From NCBI RefSeq assembly GCF_003944755.1, contig NZ_RWGU01000039.1, positions 37,181 to 101,180 of the forward strand: DNA of 64,000 bases. The letters are read 5' to 3'. The DNA is from Rhodovulum robiginosum. GTDB taxonomy: Bacteria > Pseudomonadota > Alphaproteobacteria > Rhodobacterales > Rhodobacteraceae. Of the stretch, positions 1-9,329 are shown piece by piece (the stretch's first letter is position 1; the number at the start of each line of letters is the position of its first letter). The notes under the pieces are model-generated. The model worked only from the letters and a program-made list of their open reading frames with translations, was not told the DNA's origin and ran no database searches. Position numbers and translations under genes: made by a program.

Positions 1-306
1 GTAGCCGTTCACCGTGACGGCAACCTCGGGGCATTCCCGCGTGACCCGGCTCGCAACCGACTGAAGGTCGGCCGAGTCGAACTTGAAATAGGGCGGCACA
101 AACCCCGCATCCATGTTCTTGAAGATCAGCGTGTCGGACGTGCCAGCGTAAACCGTCTCGATCCGGTACTGGACGTCGCGCCCATCGCCGGTCGTGCCGG
201 TGATCTGAACCTCCCACGAGTCAGGGCCCCAACGCACCCAGACCCCGGCCAATACGACAACAACGACCAACCCCAGGCCAACTTTCCACTTGTTCGCTCG
301 TGTCAT
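1..306 (-). CDS. DUF1523 family protein, N-terminal part (cut by window edge)
   Basis: Reading from an ATG at 304-306 toward position 1 gives an open frame of 102 codons with no stop, so the C-terminus lies outside the window. The product starts MTRANKWKVGLG, then has one hydrophobic segment (about residues 9-24) expected to anchor it in the inner membrane with the rest periplasmic. The later part contains VPPYFKFDSADLQS, which resembles the PPYFKFDS block I associate with DUF1523 proteins of Rhodobacteraceae. Function of that family is unknown. The family call rests on this block and on size and topology remembered from relatives, not on a search. The gene points the same way as msrB, but 313 bp separate them, so it probably has its own promoter. 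Confidence 0.7.
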   Translation of the reverse strand, partial: MTRANKWKVGLGLVVVVVLAGVWVRWGPDSWEVQITGTTGDGRDVQYRIETVYAGTSDTLIFKNMDAGFVPPYFKFDSADLQSVASRVTRECPEVAVTVNGY

Positions 307-619
307 GATACGGCTCCACCGAATTGCTTGCCGAAGCGCGCGACGCGGCGCCGCGCGCTTGTTTTGCGTTGGTGGTTCAACGTTCGGCAGAGCGCGAGGT
401 TCCATGTTTCTCGCGGCCTTGCAGGCAGGGCACGCCGCCGGCCCGCCCATCGCACGCGCTTGGCGGGGCGGCTTTGGAAGGCCGTCTAGGGGGTTATGTC
501 GGGCTGGGCCGAACCGCTGGCGCAGGTATCCGGATCGCGTTCACATGGCCGGCCGGCCGGCCCGCCCGGAGCGTTTCACGAGTCCCGCCCTGTCAGGACC
601 GGGGCCCATTATCACGCCG
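307..619. other. 313-bp intergenic stretch, no gene recognised
   Basis: This lies between the msrB stop and the start of the DUF1523 gene, both on the minus strand. Open frames crossing it on the plus strand run on antisense through msrB and show no recognisable protein. A GC-rich self-complementary patch (ggccggccggcc, about 549-560) is present, but no T-run follows it. I see no RNA gene. It presumably holds the 3' end of the msrB transcript and the promoter of the DUF1523 gene. Confidence 0.5.
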
Positions 620-1087
620 TCAGGCGCTGTTGGCGGGCTTGAACACCAGGCTCACCCCGTTGATGCAATGCCGTTTGCCGGTGGGGGGCGGTCCGTCATC
701 GAATATGTGGCCCAGGTGGCTGCCGCAACGGCGGCAATGGACCTCGGTGCGCACGAACAGGAGCTTGCGGTCGGGCCTCGTCGCCACGGCATCCGGCAGC
801 GCCTCGTAGAAGCTGGGCCAGCCGGTGCCGCTGTCGTACTTGGTTTCGGACGCGTAAAGCGCCAGGTCGCACCCCTTGCAGTGGAACACGCCCTTGCGCT
901 CTTCGTCGTTCAGCGGGCTGGTAAAGGCGCGCTCGGTGCCCTCGCGGCGCATCACGCGGTATTCGAGATCGCTCAGCATCGCGCGCCACTCGGCATCGGT
1001 CCGCGTCACCTCGAAGCGTTCGCCGGCGCGCACCGGCGTGGCGAGGGCGAGCGCGGCAGCGCTTTGCAGGAATAGGCGTCGTTTCAT
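620..1087 (-). CDS. msrB: exported peptide-methionine (R)-S-oxide reductase MsrB
   Basis: The 155-aa product reduces the R epimer of methionine sulfoxide in proteins. All family marks are present: two zinc CxxC pairs (Cys70/Cys73 in FHCKGC and Cys118/Cys121 in VHCRRCGSHLGH), the GTGWPSF block, and the catalytic Cys141 in GKRHCINGVSL. The N-terminus MKRRLFLQSAAALALA matches a twin-arginine signal (RRxFLQ then a hydrophobic stretch, AxA-like site near residue 21), so it should act in the periplasm. Its size is that of a single MsrB domain plus signal peptide. The ATG is preceded by a good GGAGG about 7 nt upstream. It is divergent from cobS across 204 bp and looks monocistronic. No second resolving cysteine was assigned. 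Confidence 0.93.
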   Translation of the reverse strand: MKRRLFLQSAAALALATPVRAGERFEVTRTDAEWRAMLSDLEYRVMRREGTERAFTSPLNDEERKGVFHCKGCDLALYASETKYDSGTGWPSFYEALPDAVATRPDRKLLFVRTEVHCRRCGSHLGHIFDDGPPPTGKRHCINGVSLVFKPANSA

Positions 1088-1291
1088 CTTGCACCTCCAC
1101 TTATCAATGTAGTGGCACCGCGCGCTGCAACCTATTCACAATCCCCGAAAGGCTGCGCACAAGGGCGCGAGCGTCGATGCCTCGCCCGATCGGCCCTTCC
1201 CCTTGCACGCCCCCGCGATATGTTCCACTAACGGCGAGACTAGGCCCGCGCCACGCCGCGCGGCACGAAGCACGAAAAGACGGACAACACG

Positions 1292-2266
1292 ATGGCAAGC
1301 GCAGCGAAACCCACCGAAGACGTCTCGGTGCGGGAGGTCTTCGGAATCGACACCGACATGACGGTCAAGGGCTTCGAAGAGCGGTCCGACCGGGTGCCCG
1401 ATATCGACACCACCTACAAGTTCGATCCCGACACCACGCTCGCGATTCTGGCGGGTTTCGCCCATAACCGGCGGGTGATGATCCAAGGCTATCACGGCAC
1501 CGGCAAGTCGACCCATATCGAACAGGTGGCGGCACGGCTCAACTGGCCCTGCGTGCGGGTCAACCTCGACAGCCATATCAGCCGGATCGACCTGATCGGC
1601 AAGGACGCGATCAAGCTGAAGGACGGCAAGCAGGTCACCGAGTTCCAGGAGGGTATCCTGCCCTGGGCGCTCAGGAATCCTTGCGCCATCGTGTTCGACG
1701 AATACGATGCGGGCCGCGCCGACGTGATGTTCGTGATCCAGCGGGTACTGGAGGTCGACGGCAAGCTGACGCTGCTCGACCAGAACGAGGTGATCACACC
1801 GCACCCGTCCTTTCGCCTGTTCGCCACGGCCAACACCGTGGGCCTCGGCGACACGACCGGCCTTTATCACGGCACCCAGCAGATCAACCAGGGCCAGATG
1901 GACCGTTGGAGCCTGGTGGCCACGCTCAACTACCTGTCCCACGATGCGGAAACCGCGATCGTGCTGGCCAAGTGCCCGCATTACAACACCGAGAAGGGGC
2001 GCAAGAGCGTGGGCCATATGGTGACCGTGGCCGACCTGACGCGCACCGCCTTCATGAATGGCGACCTGTCGACGGTGATGAGCCCCCGGACGGTGATCGC
2101 CTGGGCACAAAACGCCGAGATCTTCCGCGGCGACATCGGTTATGCGTTCCGTGTGACCTTCCTCAACAAATGCGATGAGCTGGAGCGGCAGACCGTGGCC
2201 GAGTTCTACCAGCGGCTGTTCGACGAGGAACTGCCCGAAAGCGCCGCAAGCCTGAGCCTGGGGTGA
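1292..2266 (+). CDS. cobS: aerobic cobaltochelatase subunit CobS
   Basis: The 324-aa AAA+ ATPase works with CobT and CobN to insert cobalt into hydrogenobyrinic acid a,c-diamide in aerobic cobalamin synthesis. Visible motifs are Walker [10 protein letters not shown] (residues 66-74) and Walker B CAIVFDEY (131-138), with a downstream FATANT sensor block. The length is that of the family. The next gene starts inside the stop codon (GTG overlapping TGA), and cobT lies 1 kb downstream on the same strand, so a cobS...cobT operon is likely. No cobalamin riboswitch was recognised in the 204 bp upstream, although that region also serves divergent msrB. CobS/CobT are general cobaltochelatase partners; the window does not show the cobN gene. 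Confidence 0.95.
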   Translation: MASAAKPTEDVSVREVFGIDTDMTVKGFEERSDRVPDIDTTYKFDPDTTLAILAGFAHNRRVMIQGYHGTGKSTHIEQVAARLNWPCVRVNLDSHISRIDLIGKDAIKLKDGKQVTEFQEGILPWALRNPCAIVFDEYDAGRADVMFVIQRVLEVDGKLTLLDQNEVITPHPSFRLFATANTVGLGDTTGLYHGTQQINQGQMDRWSLVATLNYLSHDAETAIVLAKCPHYNTEKGRKSVGHMVTVADLTRTAFMNGDLSTVMSPRTVIAWAQNAEIFRGDIGYAFRVTFLNKCDELERQTVAEFYQRLFDEELPESAASLSLG

Positions 2267-2634
2267 TCCGCGCCGCGCTGGCCATCCTGTTGTTCACCGG
2301 CGCCGCCGGGGCCCAGCCCGATCCGACCTATCCCGCCACCGAATGCGCCGCGCTCTGGTCGGCCATGGCGGATTTCCGCGCGCGCTATGCCATCGACGCC
2401 GCCCCGCCGGACGAGGCGCGGGAGATGGCCGAGGCGTTCCGCGCCGCCGCCATCGGCCTGGCCGGCGGCGACGCGGCAGACGTGGACCGGCGCATAAACG
2501 CGATGCGTCCCGACCTGATGCTTTTGCTGCGCAGCTACATCATCGACGGGTGGCGCGACAGCCGCGAGCAATTCCTGCGCCGGGCCGAGATCTGCCGCCG
2601 CTTTGCCGTCGAAAACGGGCTGCCCGCGCATTGA
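2263..2634 (+). CDS. small exported protein of unknown function, coupled to cobS
   Basis: The 123-aa product has a short signal peptide (about residues 1-17, ending AGA) and a mature, mostly helical domain with two cysteines (ECAALW and EICRRF) that could form a disulfide. The start is a GTG at 2263-2265 overlapping the cobS stop by four bases, which implies translational coupling and supports this start. I do not recognise a family. The mature part shares a rough layout with the next gene (Cys followed by a helix, charged helices, a second Cys near the C-terminus), so the two may be distant relatives. Position inside the cobS-cobT interval is the only functional hint and is weak. Confidence 0.75.
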   Translation: MIRAALAILLFTGAAGAQPDPTYPATECAALWSAMADFRARYAIDAAPPDEAREMAEAFRAAAIGLAGGDAADVDRRINAMRPDLMLLLRSYIIDGWRDSREQFLRRAEICRRFAVENGLPAH

Positions 2635-2717
2635 CGCGCATCCCGCCGAGGCATTGGGCACTCCGCGTCGGATGACATCAAAGTGACAGCATTATTACAT
2701 TAAACGTATATACATTA

Positions 2718-2745
2718 TTGACACGTCGCAGGTGTGTCGTAAACT
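2718..2745 (+). promoter_or_regulatory. sigma70-type promoter placed almost on a start codon
   Basis: A perfect -35 TTGACA (2718-2723), a 16-nt spacer and a -10 TAAACT (2740-2745) lie in an AT-rich stretch (2680-2750) unlike its GC-rich surroundings. The ATG of the next gene begins at 2752, seven bases after the -10, so a transcript from this promoter would have essentially no 5' leader. The match is visible directly; promoter activity is inferred. Confidence 0.5.
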
Positions 2746-2751
2746 TGTTAC

Positions 2752-3165
2752 ATGACAGCGCTCTTCACCACCGCCCTGCGTGGCGCGGTCTGCGTGGTCC
2801 TGACAGCCTCCGCCACGCTCGCCCTGCCCGGCACACCCTGGAAACGGGCAGAGGTCTTTGCCACATGCTCTGGCCGCCTTGCCGCGCTGGCCGTGCGTCA
2901 GAAGGCGATGGAAAACCCCGACTGGACCGACACGCTGCGCCAGCGTGACATGTTCGACATGCTGCTCGACGCCACGCTGCCCGCGGCCCAGGCCAACGGG
3001 GTACCCGGCGGCGAGCACCTGCGCTGGCGCTCGGCGGGCTGGACAGATACCGCGGTGCTGCTGGCCGATATGGAATACAGCTTCGACCGCGCCCGGGTGG
3101 CCCGGGCCGAAGCGGCGCTGGATACGCGCATCGCCGATTGCACAACGCTGCTTCTGGGGCAATAG
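2752..3165 (+). CDS. small exported protein of unknown function upstream of cobT
   Basis: The 137-aa product has a hydrophobic N-terminus (residues 5-25, ending TLALPG) that looks like a signal peptide. The mature helical domain has cysteines in FATCSGRL and RIADCTTL. No family is recognised. It may be distantly related to the preceding 123-aa protein, with which it shares signal peptide, size and paired cysteines. The ATG at 2752 directly follows a strong promoter-like sequence, so the mRNA may be leaderless; no Shine-Dalgarno is evident (CTTGTTAC precedes the ATG). It ends 88 bp before cobT on the same strand. Confidence 0.75.
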   Translation: MTALFTTALRGAVCVVLTASATLALPGTPWKRAEVFATCSGRLAALAVRQKAMENPDWTDTLRQRDMFDMLLDATLPAAQANGVPGGEHLRWRSAGWTDTAVLLADMEYSFDRARVARAEAALDTRIADCTTLLLGQ

Positions 3166-3253
3166 CGCCAGCGGGATTTCAACGCCGGCTACTGGCCAAG
3201 CCTCGGCAATGGCCCTAGATTGCGCAAACGTCACCCCCGCAGCGCAAGGCACG

Positions 3254-5128
3254 ATGAGCAAACCCGCCGACAACCCCGCCGACCCGTTCAAGAAGGCGCT
3301 CGCCGAAGCCACGCGGGTGATCGCCGACGATCCCGAGATCGGCATCTCCTATTCGGTCGACCCGCCTGGGCTGACCGGCGATGCGATGCGCCTGCCCCAG
3401 ATCAGCCGCCGGATGAGCCGCGAAGAAGTGCTGATCGCCCGCGGCACCGCCGATGCCTATGCCCTGCGCCACAAGTATCACGATGGCGCCACCCATAGCC
3501 GCTACATGCCATCGGGCCCGATGGCGCGCGATCTTTACGAGGCGATGGAAACCGCCCGGTGCGAGGCGATCGGCGCGCGCACCATGCCCGGCACGGCCGG
3601 AAATATCGACGCGATGATCGGCGCCGAGGCCGCCCGCAAGGGCTATGCCCAGGTCACCGAGGCCGCCGATGTGCCGCTTTCTGCCGCCGCCGGCTACATG
3701 ATCCGGCACATGGCCACCGGGCGCGACCTGCCCGATGACGCGCAGCACGCGATGGACCTCTGGCGCGGCTTCATCGAGGCCCAGGCCGGGCAGACGCTGG
3801 AAGGGCTGGACGATAGCCTCTCCGACCAGGCCGCCTTCGCCCGCTTCGCCCGGAAGGTGATCGACGATCTGGGTTACGGCGACCAATTGGGCGAAGACCC
3901 CGATACCGAGGACGAAGACCAGGACGACCAATCGGAAGAGACCGAGGAAGAGCCACCCGAATCAGCCGGCGATGACCAGCAGGAGTCGAGCGACGAGGCC
4001 GACGCCAGCCCCGAGCAGTCGCAGGACGACATGCAGGACGCCGCCCAGGCCGAACTCAGCGCCGATGACCTGGCCGATATGGAGATGGGCGAAGAGGCCG
4101 AGCTGCCCGAGGGCGAGGCCCCGCTCGAGCCGCCGCCGCCCGCCCCGCATTCCGAGGCCGACCCCGATTACAAGGTTTTCGAGACCGAGTTCGACGAGGA
4201 AATCCTCGCACAGGACCTGGCCGAACCGGCCGAGCTGGAACGCCTGCGCGCCTATCTCGACCAGCAGCTCGACCCGCTGAAGGGCGCCGTGGGACGGCTG
4301 GCCAACAAGCTGCAGCGGCGGTTGCAGGCCCAGCAGAACCGCAGCTGGGAATTCGACCGCGAGGAAGGCATCCTCGATGCCGGCCGGCTGGCCCGCGTGG
4401 TGGCCAACCCCACGACGCCGCTCAGCTTCAAGGTGGAAAAGGATACCGAGTTCCGCGATACGGTGGTCACGCTGCTGCTGGACAATTCCGGCTCGATGCG
4501 GGGCCGGCCGATCTCGATCGCCGCGATCTGCGCCGATGTGCTGGCCCGCACGCTGGAACGCTGCGATGTGAAGGTCGAGATCCTGGGCTTTACCACCCGC
4601 GCCTGGAAGGGCGGCCAGAGCCGCGAGAAATGGCTGGCCGAGGGCCGCGCCCAAAGCCCCGGCCGGCTGAACGATTTGCGCCATATCGTCTACAAGCCCG
4701 CCGACGCGCCCTGGCGCCGGGCGCGTGAAAACCTCGGGCTGATGATGAAAGAGGGGCTCTTAAAGGAAAACATCGACGGCGAGGCGCTGGAATGGGCGCA
4801 CCGCCGGATGATGGTCCGCCCCGAGGCGCGCAAGATCCTGATGGTGATCTCGGACGGCGCGCCGGTCGACGATTCCACCCTGTCGGTGAACGCGGCCAGC
4901 TACCTGGAAAAGCACCTGCGCGACGTGATCGCCATGGTCGAGCGCAAGCGGCTGGTCGAGCTTATCGCCATCGGCATCGGCCACGACGTCACCCGCTATT
5001 ACCAGCACGCGGTGACGATCACCGATGTCGAGCAACTGGCCGGCGCGATGACCGAACAACTGGCCGCCCTGTTCGACAAGGACCCGCGCGCGCGGGCGCG
5101 CATGATCGGGATCCGGAAGGCGAGTTAG
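3254..5128 (+). CDS. cobT: aerobic cobaltochelatase subunit CobT
   Basis: The 624-aa protein is the large partner of CobS in the cobalt chelatase of late cobalamin synthesis. The N-terminal part (about 1-215) is typical CobT, a long acidic linker follows (about 215-310, rich in D, E, Q), and the C-terminal third is a von Willebrand A domain whose MIDAS motif DNSGSM begins at Asp410. The open frame extends much further upstream, but that extension overlaps the preceding gene and is not protein-like. The ATG at 3254 begins [16 protein letters not shown], the usual CobT start. It is followed by convergent transcription of the FAD enzyme gene 113 bp later. Confidence 0.95.
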   Translation: MSKPADNPADPFKKALAEATRVIADDPEIGISYSVDPPGLTGDAMRLPQISRRMSREEVLIARGTADAYALRHKYHDGATHSRYMPSGPMARDLYEAMETARCEAIGARTMPGTAGNIDAMIGAEAARKGYAQVTEAADVPLSAAAGYMIRHMATGRDLPDDAQHAMDLWRGFIEAQAGQTLEGLDDSLSDQAAFARFARKVIDDLGYGDQLGEDPDTEDEDQDDQSEETEEEPPESAGDDQQESSDEADASPEQSQDDMQDAAQAELSADDLADMEMGEEAELPEGEAPLEPPPPAPHSEADPDYKVFETEFDEEILAQDLAEPAELERLRAYLDQQLDPLKGAVGRLANKLQRRLQAQQNRSWEFDREEGILDAGRLARVVANPTTPLSFKVEKDTEFRDTVVTLLLDNSGSMRGRPISIAAICADVLARTLERCDVKVEILGFTTRAWKGGQSREKWLAEGRAQSPGRLNDLRHIVYKPADAPWRRARENLGLMMKEGLLKENIDGEALEWAHRRMMVRPEARKILMVISDGAPVDDSTLSVNAASYLEKHLRDVIAMVERKRLVELIAIGIGHDVTRYYQHAVTITDVEQLAGAMTEQLAALFDKDPRARARMIGIRKAS

Positions 5129-5241
5129 GGCCGGAGGGCGGCGAAGGGCCGGTTTGCGGGACAAAGCGGGCATTCGGGTTGGTGGCCTGAAGGTCCGCTA
5201 ACGCGAAGCTTTGGGAGTCAGGGCGCATGAACGATCGGCTG

Positions 5242-6795
5242 CTAACTGGGGAGCTTCCGGAACAACCTCGGATCGACGGTCGCCGCGGCCAGTACGCCGC
5301 CCCAGAGCGCCCCGGGGATGCCTGGGCTCAGGACATCCTGACCAGCAAGGAAAAGACCCGGGACAGGCGTCCGGGTTTGCAACGCCTCGCTCATCAATCG
5401 GCCAGGCGTCGTGTCGATGCCGTAGAATGCGCCCTTGTGATGCCCCGTGATCGCGCGGGTCGTGAGCGGCGTCGACAGGTTGCGGAACACGACCAGCTTG
5501 GCCAACTCGGGGAAATAAGCCTCGAACTGCGCGAACATCTTGTCCTCAACCCTAGCCTTGAAAGCCTGGTATTCCTCGCCCCGCGCGCACGGCTCCACGT
5601 CGGCCCATTTCTCCACCACCGACCAGTCGACCCAGGCGACGATTTCGCCGGCGTATTTCTGTGACGGGCCGGGGTCATGGCCGGGGTCCTTCAACGAGGC
5701 GAAGGAAACGAACATGCCGGGAGGTGAAGTGTCGGGGACGTCGGTCCATACGACGTCGACTTCACCGCCCGGGTAGATCCAGTGGTTCGACCGCGTCGCC
5801 CCGGCGCGCTCGATATCGCCCTCGAAACCCACGAACAGGCTGAAATGGGCGACAGAGTGTGGCAGGGCACGGATCTCGTCGATCCAGTCCTGGTGTCCAC
5901 AATCGGCGGGCAGCAAACGGTTCACCGTCTCGCGCGCGCCGATATCCGAGATGACCGTATTTCCGCGGATGTCCTCCCCTTGCGCTGTCCGCACGCCGAC
6001 GACCCGGTCGCCCTCCATCAGAAGCGTCTCGACCTTGCTGTCCGCCCGCGCTTCGCCCCCTGCCTTCGTGATCGTCGGCAGAATGTGTTCGGCAAAGGCC
6101 GCGCCGCCGCCCTTGGGATACCAGGCGCCGCTTTCCAGGTAGGCTCCGGTAATCAGGGCATGCATCGCGAAGCTTGCCTTGCCCGGTCTGCCGCCATGGT
6201 CGAACCATTGCGCGGCAAATGCGGCGGCCAGCACGGGGTTTTCGGTGATCTCGTCAATCACCTCCTGCGTCGTTCGCTTGCACCAGCGGTCGATGGCGTG
6301 GCTGTGCCACCATTTCAGCGCGGAACCAATGATCTCGGGCATCGCGCGGGTCATGGTGACCTTCAGAAGCGCCTCCCGGCCTTCCTTCAGCGCGGCGATC
6401 CATGCGTCGATGGCCTCCGCCTCGTCCGGGAACCGGTCCTTTAGATCTCGTGCCTGCGCCTCGTAGGGGCGGGACAAGGCCAGCGGGGCAGCGTCGCCGA
6501 TATGCAGATTGTCATAAATTGTGCCCATCGAGGTGAACTCGATCGGCGTGTTCGACAGCCAGTCCAGGATGCGGCGCTCGCGGTCGTCCGGGGCGACGCA
6601 GTTGAGGTAATGTATGCCCGAGTCCCAACTGAACCCTTCGATGGTGAAGCTGTGGGTCAGGCCGCCAAGGGTGTAGTACTGCTCCAACATAAGCACCTTG
6701 TGCCCGACCTTCGACAGCGCGGCGGCAGCGGCCATCCCGCCCATGCCCGAGCCGATGATAATGGCGTCCCAGTCAGTCGTGTCAGCGTCAGCCAT
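5242..6795 (-). CDS. FAD-dependent oxidoreductase, retinol saturase / phytoene desaturase (CrtI) type
   Basis: The 517-aa protein opens with a dinucleotide-binding GSGMGG (15-20), completed by an acidic end of strand 2 (LMLEQ). It ends with the C-terminal FAD block FLAGQDVLSPGIPGALWGG. The spacing and the LGGLTHSF segment place it in the amine-oxidase/CrtI superfamily, nearest the all-trans-retinol 13,14-reductase-like branch. Substrate cannot be read from sequence; no carotenoid genes are nearby. Its codon use looks slightly less GC-rich at third positions than its neighbours, a possible sign of separate history (impression, not calculated). It stands alone between convergent cobT and divergent aminopeptidase P. 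An FNR-like palindrome lies 80 bp upstream. Confidence 0.82.
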   Translation of the reverse strand: MADADTTDWDAIIIGSGMGGMAAAAALSKVGHKVLMLEQYYTLGGLTHSFTIEGFSWDSGIHYLNCVAPDDRERRILDWLSNTPIEFTSMGTIYDNLHIGDAAPLALSRPYEAQARDLKDRFPDEAEAIDAWIAALKEGREALLKVTMTRAMPEIIGSALKWWHSHAIDRWCKRTTQEVIDEITENPVLAAAFAAQWFDHGGRPGKASFAMHALITGAYLESGAWYPKGGGAAFAEHILPTITKAGGEARADSKVETLLMEGDRVVGVRTAQGEDIRGNTVISDIGARETVNRLLPADCGHQDWIDEIRALPHSVAHFSLFVGFEGDIERAGATRSNHWIYPGGEVDVVWTDVPDTSPPGMFVSFASLKDPGHDPGPSQKYAGEIVAWVDWSVVEKWADVEPCARGEEYQAFKARVEDKMFAQFEAYFPELAKLVVFRNLSTPLTTRAITGHHKGAFYGIDTTPGRLMSEALQTRTPVPGLFLAGQDVLSPGIPGALWGGVLAAATVDPRLFRKLPS

Positions 6796-6874
6796 ATCCA
6801 GTCCCCGCTGCGGCTAATGATCGAAGAGATCTTGTATGCCTGCTTGCTGATAACACCTGGCCAGGGAAGGCACC

Positions 6875-6888
6875 TTGATCACGGTCAA
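6875..6888. promoter_or_regulatory. FNR/FnrL-like operator TTGAT-N4-GTCAA
   Basis: A near-perfect inverted repeat TTGAT-CACG-GTCAA lies in the 280-bp divergent region between the FAD enzyme gene (80 bp from its start) and aminopeptidase P (187 bp from its start). Alphaproteobacterial FnrL and Nnr/Dnr regulators bind TTGA(T/C)-N4-(A/G)TCAA. The match is one base from the FNR consensus. A site of this length can occur by chance, so regulation is only suggested. Confidence 0.4.
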
Positions 6889-7075
6889 TCGAACAAGGGC
6901 ACCGGACGTTCAAGCTTGCTGCAGCATCAGGTAAAAAGGGCTCCAAGCTGCCGTTCTCGACGGCTCCTGCGATCAGCGCGCCCAGTCCAATGCGAACCGG
7001 ACTTGCCGCGGGCGCAAGGGCTGGTACGGTTATCCGAACCGCCCCCCACGGGGCGCCTTTCTGCACAAGGTCCAC

Positions 7076-8899
7076 ATGTTTCAAAGCTTCGACAGCGCCA
7101 CCTCTCCGCAAGACGGCCCGCCGCGGCTGGCCGCGCTGCGCGCGGAGCTGGCCAAGGCGGGGCTGGCGGGGTTTCTGGTGCCGCGTGCGGATGCGCACCA
7201 GGGCGAGTACGTCGCGCCCCGTGACGAGCGGCTGGCCTGGCTGACGGGCTTTACCGGCTCGGCGGGCTTCGCCGCGATCCTCGCCGACACCGCGGGGGTG
7301 TTCGTCGACGGGCGCTACCGGGTGCAGGTCAAGGCGCAGGTCGACACCGCCCATTTCACCCCGGTGAACTGGCCCGAGACGAAGCTCGCCGACTGGCTGT
7401 GCGAGGCGCTGCCGCGGGGCGGCACGGTCGGGTTCGATCCGTGGCTGCACACGCCGGAAGAGATTGCCAAGCTGGAGACGGCGCTGGCGGGCAGCCAGAT
7501 ATCGTTGCGCGAAACCGAAAACCTTGTCGACCGGATATGGGGCGACCAGCCCGCGCCGCCGCTGGGGGCCATCTCCCCCTACCCCGCCGAGCTGGCGGGT
7601 GCCCCCCATGCCGAGAAACGCGCGCGCCTCGCCGAGACGCTGCGAAAGGCGGGCCACCGGGCCGCGGTCCTGACGCTGCCCGACTCGATCGCCTGGCTGC
7701 TGAACATTCGCGGCAGCGACATCGCGCGGGTGCCGGTGCCCCACGGCTTTGCCGTGCTGCACGATGACGGGCATGTCACGCTTTACACCGACCCGGCCAA
7801 GGCCGACGACGCACTTGTTGCGCATCTGGGGCCCGAGGTCACGCTGCGCCCCGACAGCGCCTTTGCCCCGGGCCTGCGCAGCCTGGTCGGCCCGGTGCGG
7901 CTGGACCGCGGCAGCGCGCCGGTCCGCGTGGAACGCGAGCTGGACGAGGCCGGCATAGCGGTCGCCGCGGCCCAGGACCCCTGCATTCTGCCCAAGGCGT
8001 GCAAGACACCGGCCGAGCTGAAGGGCGCGCGCGCGGCGCATCTGCGCGACGGCGCGGCGATGGTCGAGTTTCTCGCCTGGCTCGATGGCGAGGCCGCGCG
8101 GCTGGACGGCGCGCCCGCCCGCACCCTGACCGAGATCGACGTGGTCAAGGCGCTGGAGGGCTTTCGCACCGCCACCGGAAAGCTGCGCGATATCAGTTTT
8201 GACACCATCGCGGGCGCCGGCCCCAACGGGGCCATCGTGCATTACCGGGTGACCGAGGCCAGCAACCGGCCCGTGCGCCCGGGCGAGGTTCTGCTTGTCG
8301 ATTCCGGCGGTCAGTATCTCGACGGCACCACCGACATCACCCGCACCATCGCCATCGGTTCCGCCCCGGATGCGGCCCGGGCGCCCTTTACTCGCGTGCT
8401 CAAGGGCATGATCGCCATATCTCGGGCGCGCTTTCCCAAGGGGCTGGCCGGGCGCGACCTCGATGCCCTGGCGCGCTATCCTCTCTGGCTGGCCGGGCAG
8501 GACTACGACCATGGCACCGGCCACGGCGTGGGCAGCTACCTGTCGGTGCACGAGGGGCCGCAGCGGCTGTCGCGGCGCTCGGACGTTCCGCTTGAGGCCG
8601 GGATGATCCTGTCGAATGAACCGGGCTATTACCGCGAAGGCGCCTTCGGCATCCGCATCGAAAACCTGATTGCCGTCGCGCCCGCGCCCGACCTGGCCGG
8701 CGCCGACCAGCGCGAAATGCTGGGTTTCGAGACGCTGACGCTGGCCCCCATCGACCGCCGCCTGATCGACGCGAGCCTGCTGGACGGCGACGAGCGCGCC
8801 TGGCTGAACGCCTATCACCGCGAGGTCCGCGACCGCATCGCGCCGCTGGTGGGCCCCGCCCAACGCGACTGGCTGGCCGCCGCCACCGCCGCGATCTGA
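7076..8899 (+). CDS. aminopeptidase P family metallopeptidase (M24B)
   Basis: The 607-aa protein is the long, three-domain form of Xaa-Pro aminopeptidase: two creatinase-like N-terminal domains (about 1-310) and a pita-bread catalytic domain (about 320-560), with a C-terminal tail. The five metal ligands are visible: two Asp in LLVDSGGQYLDGTTDITRT, His in GTGHGVGSYLSVHE, Glu in SNEPGYY and Glu in GIRIENL. It should remove an N-terminal residue preceding proline using a dinuclear metal centre, in the cytoplasm (no signal peptide). The ATG at 7076 gives the usual family N-terminus. DUF427 follows on the same strand 71 bp later. Confidence 0.92.
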   Translation: MFQSFDSATSPQDGPPRLAALRAELAKAGLAGFLVPRADAHQGEYVAPRDERLAWLTGFTGSAGFAAILADTAGVFVDGRYRVQVKAQVDTAHFTPVNWPETKLADWLCEALPRGGTVGFDPWLHTPEEIAKLETALAGSQISLRETENLVDRIWGDQPAPPLGAISPYPAELAGAPHAEKRARLAETLRKAGHRAAVLTLPDSIAWLLNIRGSDIARVPVPHGFAVLHDDGHVTLYTDPAKADDALVAHLGPEVTLRPDSAFAPGLRSLVGPVRLDRGSAPVRVERELDEAGIAVAAAQDPCILPKACKTPAELKGARAAHLRDGAAMVEFLAWLDGEAARLDGAPARTLTEIDVVKALEGFRTATGKLRDISFDTIAGAGPNGAIVHYRVTEASNRPVRPGEVLLVDSGGQYLDGTTDITRTIAIGSAPDAARAPFTRVLKGMIAISRARFPKGLAGRDLDALARYPLWLAGQDYDHGTGHGVGSYLSVHEGPQRLSRRSDVPLEAGMILSNEPGYYREGAFGIRIENLIAVAPAPDLAGADQREMLGFETLTLAPIDRRLIDASLLDGDERAWLNAYHREVRDRIAPLVGPAQRDWLAAATAAI

Positions 8900-8970
8900 C
8901 GCCGGGAACTGGACAGCGGCCGCGGGTTCGTGCCAGACAGCGCCCAAGACGACGAGCAGAAGAGGTTCGC

Positions 8971-9312
8971 ATGGCCGACCACATCTCGATTCACAAGGCC
9001 GACGGCGCCTGGGTGGTCCGCGCCGGCGGCGCCGTGATCGCCGAAAGCCGCGGCGCGCTGGAGCTGACCGAGGGCGACCATCCGCCCGTCATCTACTTCC
9101 CGCGAGAGGATGTGGCGATGGCCTTCCTCGACCCGACAGAGACGCGCACGACCAACCCCTACAAGGGCGAGGCCTGCTATTTCACCATAAATACGGGCCA
9201 TGGCGACATCGCCGACGCGGCGTGGAGCTACGAGGACCCGATGGAGGGGGTGGAGCGCATCGCCGGCTACATCGCCTTTTATCCCGACAAGGCCACGGTC
9301 GAGCAGCTATAG
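8971..9312 (+). CDS. DUF427 domain protein
   Basis: The 113-aa protein is a single DUF427 domain, recognised from the order VIAES...L.L.EGDHPPVIYFPREDV...PYKGEACYF and the tail WSYEDPMEGVERIAGYIAFYPD. The family is a small cytoplasmic beta-rich fold, common in actinobacteria and alphaproteobacteria, with no agreed biochemical role. An AGAGG-like ribosome site lies about 6 nt before the ATG. It ends 17 bp from the convergent ClC gene. Confidence 0.9.
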   Translation: MADHISIHKADGAWVVRAGGAVIAESRGALELTEGDHPPVIYFPREDVAMAFLDPTETRTTNPYKGEACYFTINTGHGDIADAAWSYEDPMEGVERIAGYIAFYPDKATVEQL

Positions 9313-9329
9313 CCCCCGCGCCGCGCGGC

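Noticed and set aside
290..1075. Long plus-strand frame of 261 codons
   Set aside because: It is antisense to msrB, whose protein is unmistakable; the composition is Arg/Pro/Ala shadow sequence.
1088..1291. Cobalamin riboswitch before cobS
   Set aside because: No B12-box-like conserved segment was recognised in the 204-bp divergent region.
2858..3253. Extension of cobT upstream by 132 codons
   Set aside because: It overlaps the 137-aa exported protein gene, and family members begin at MSKPADN-like sequence.
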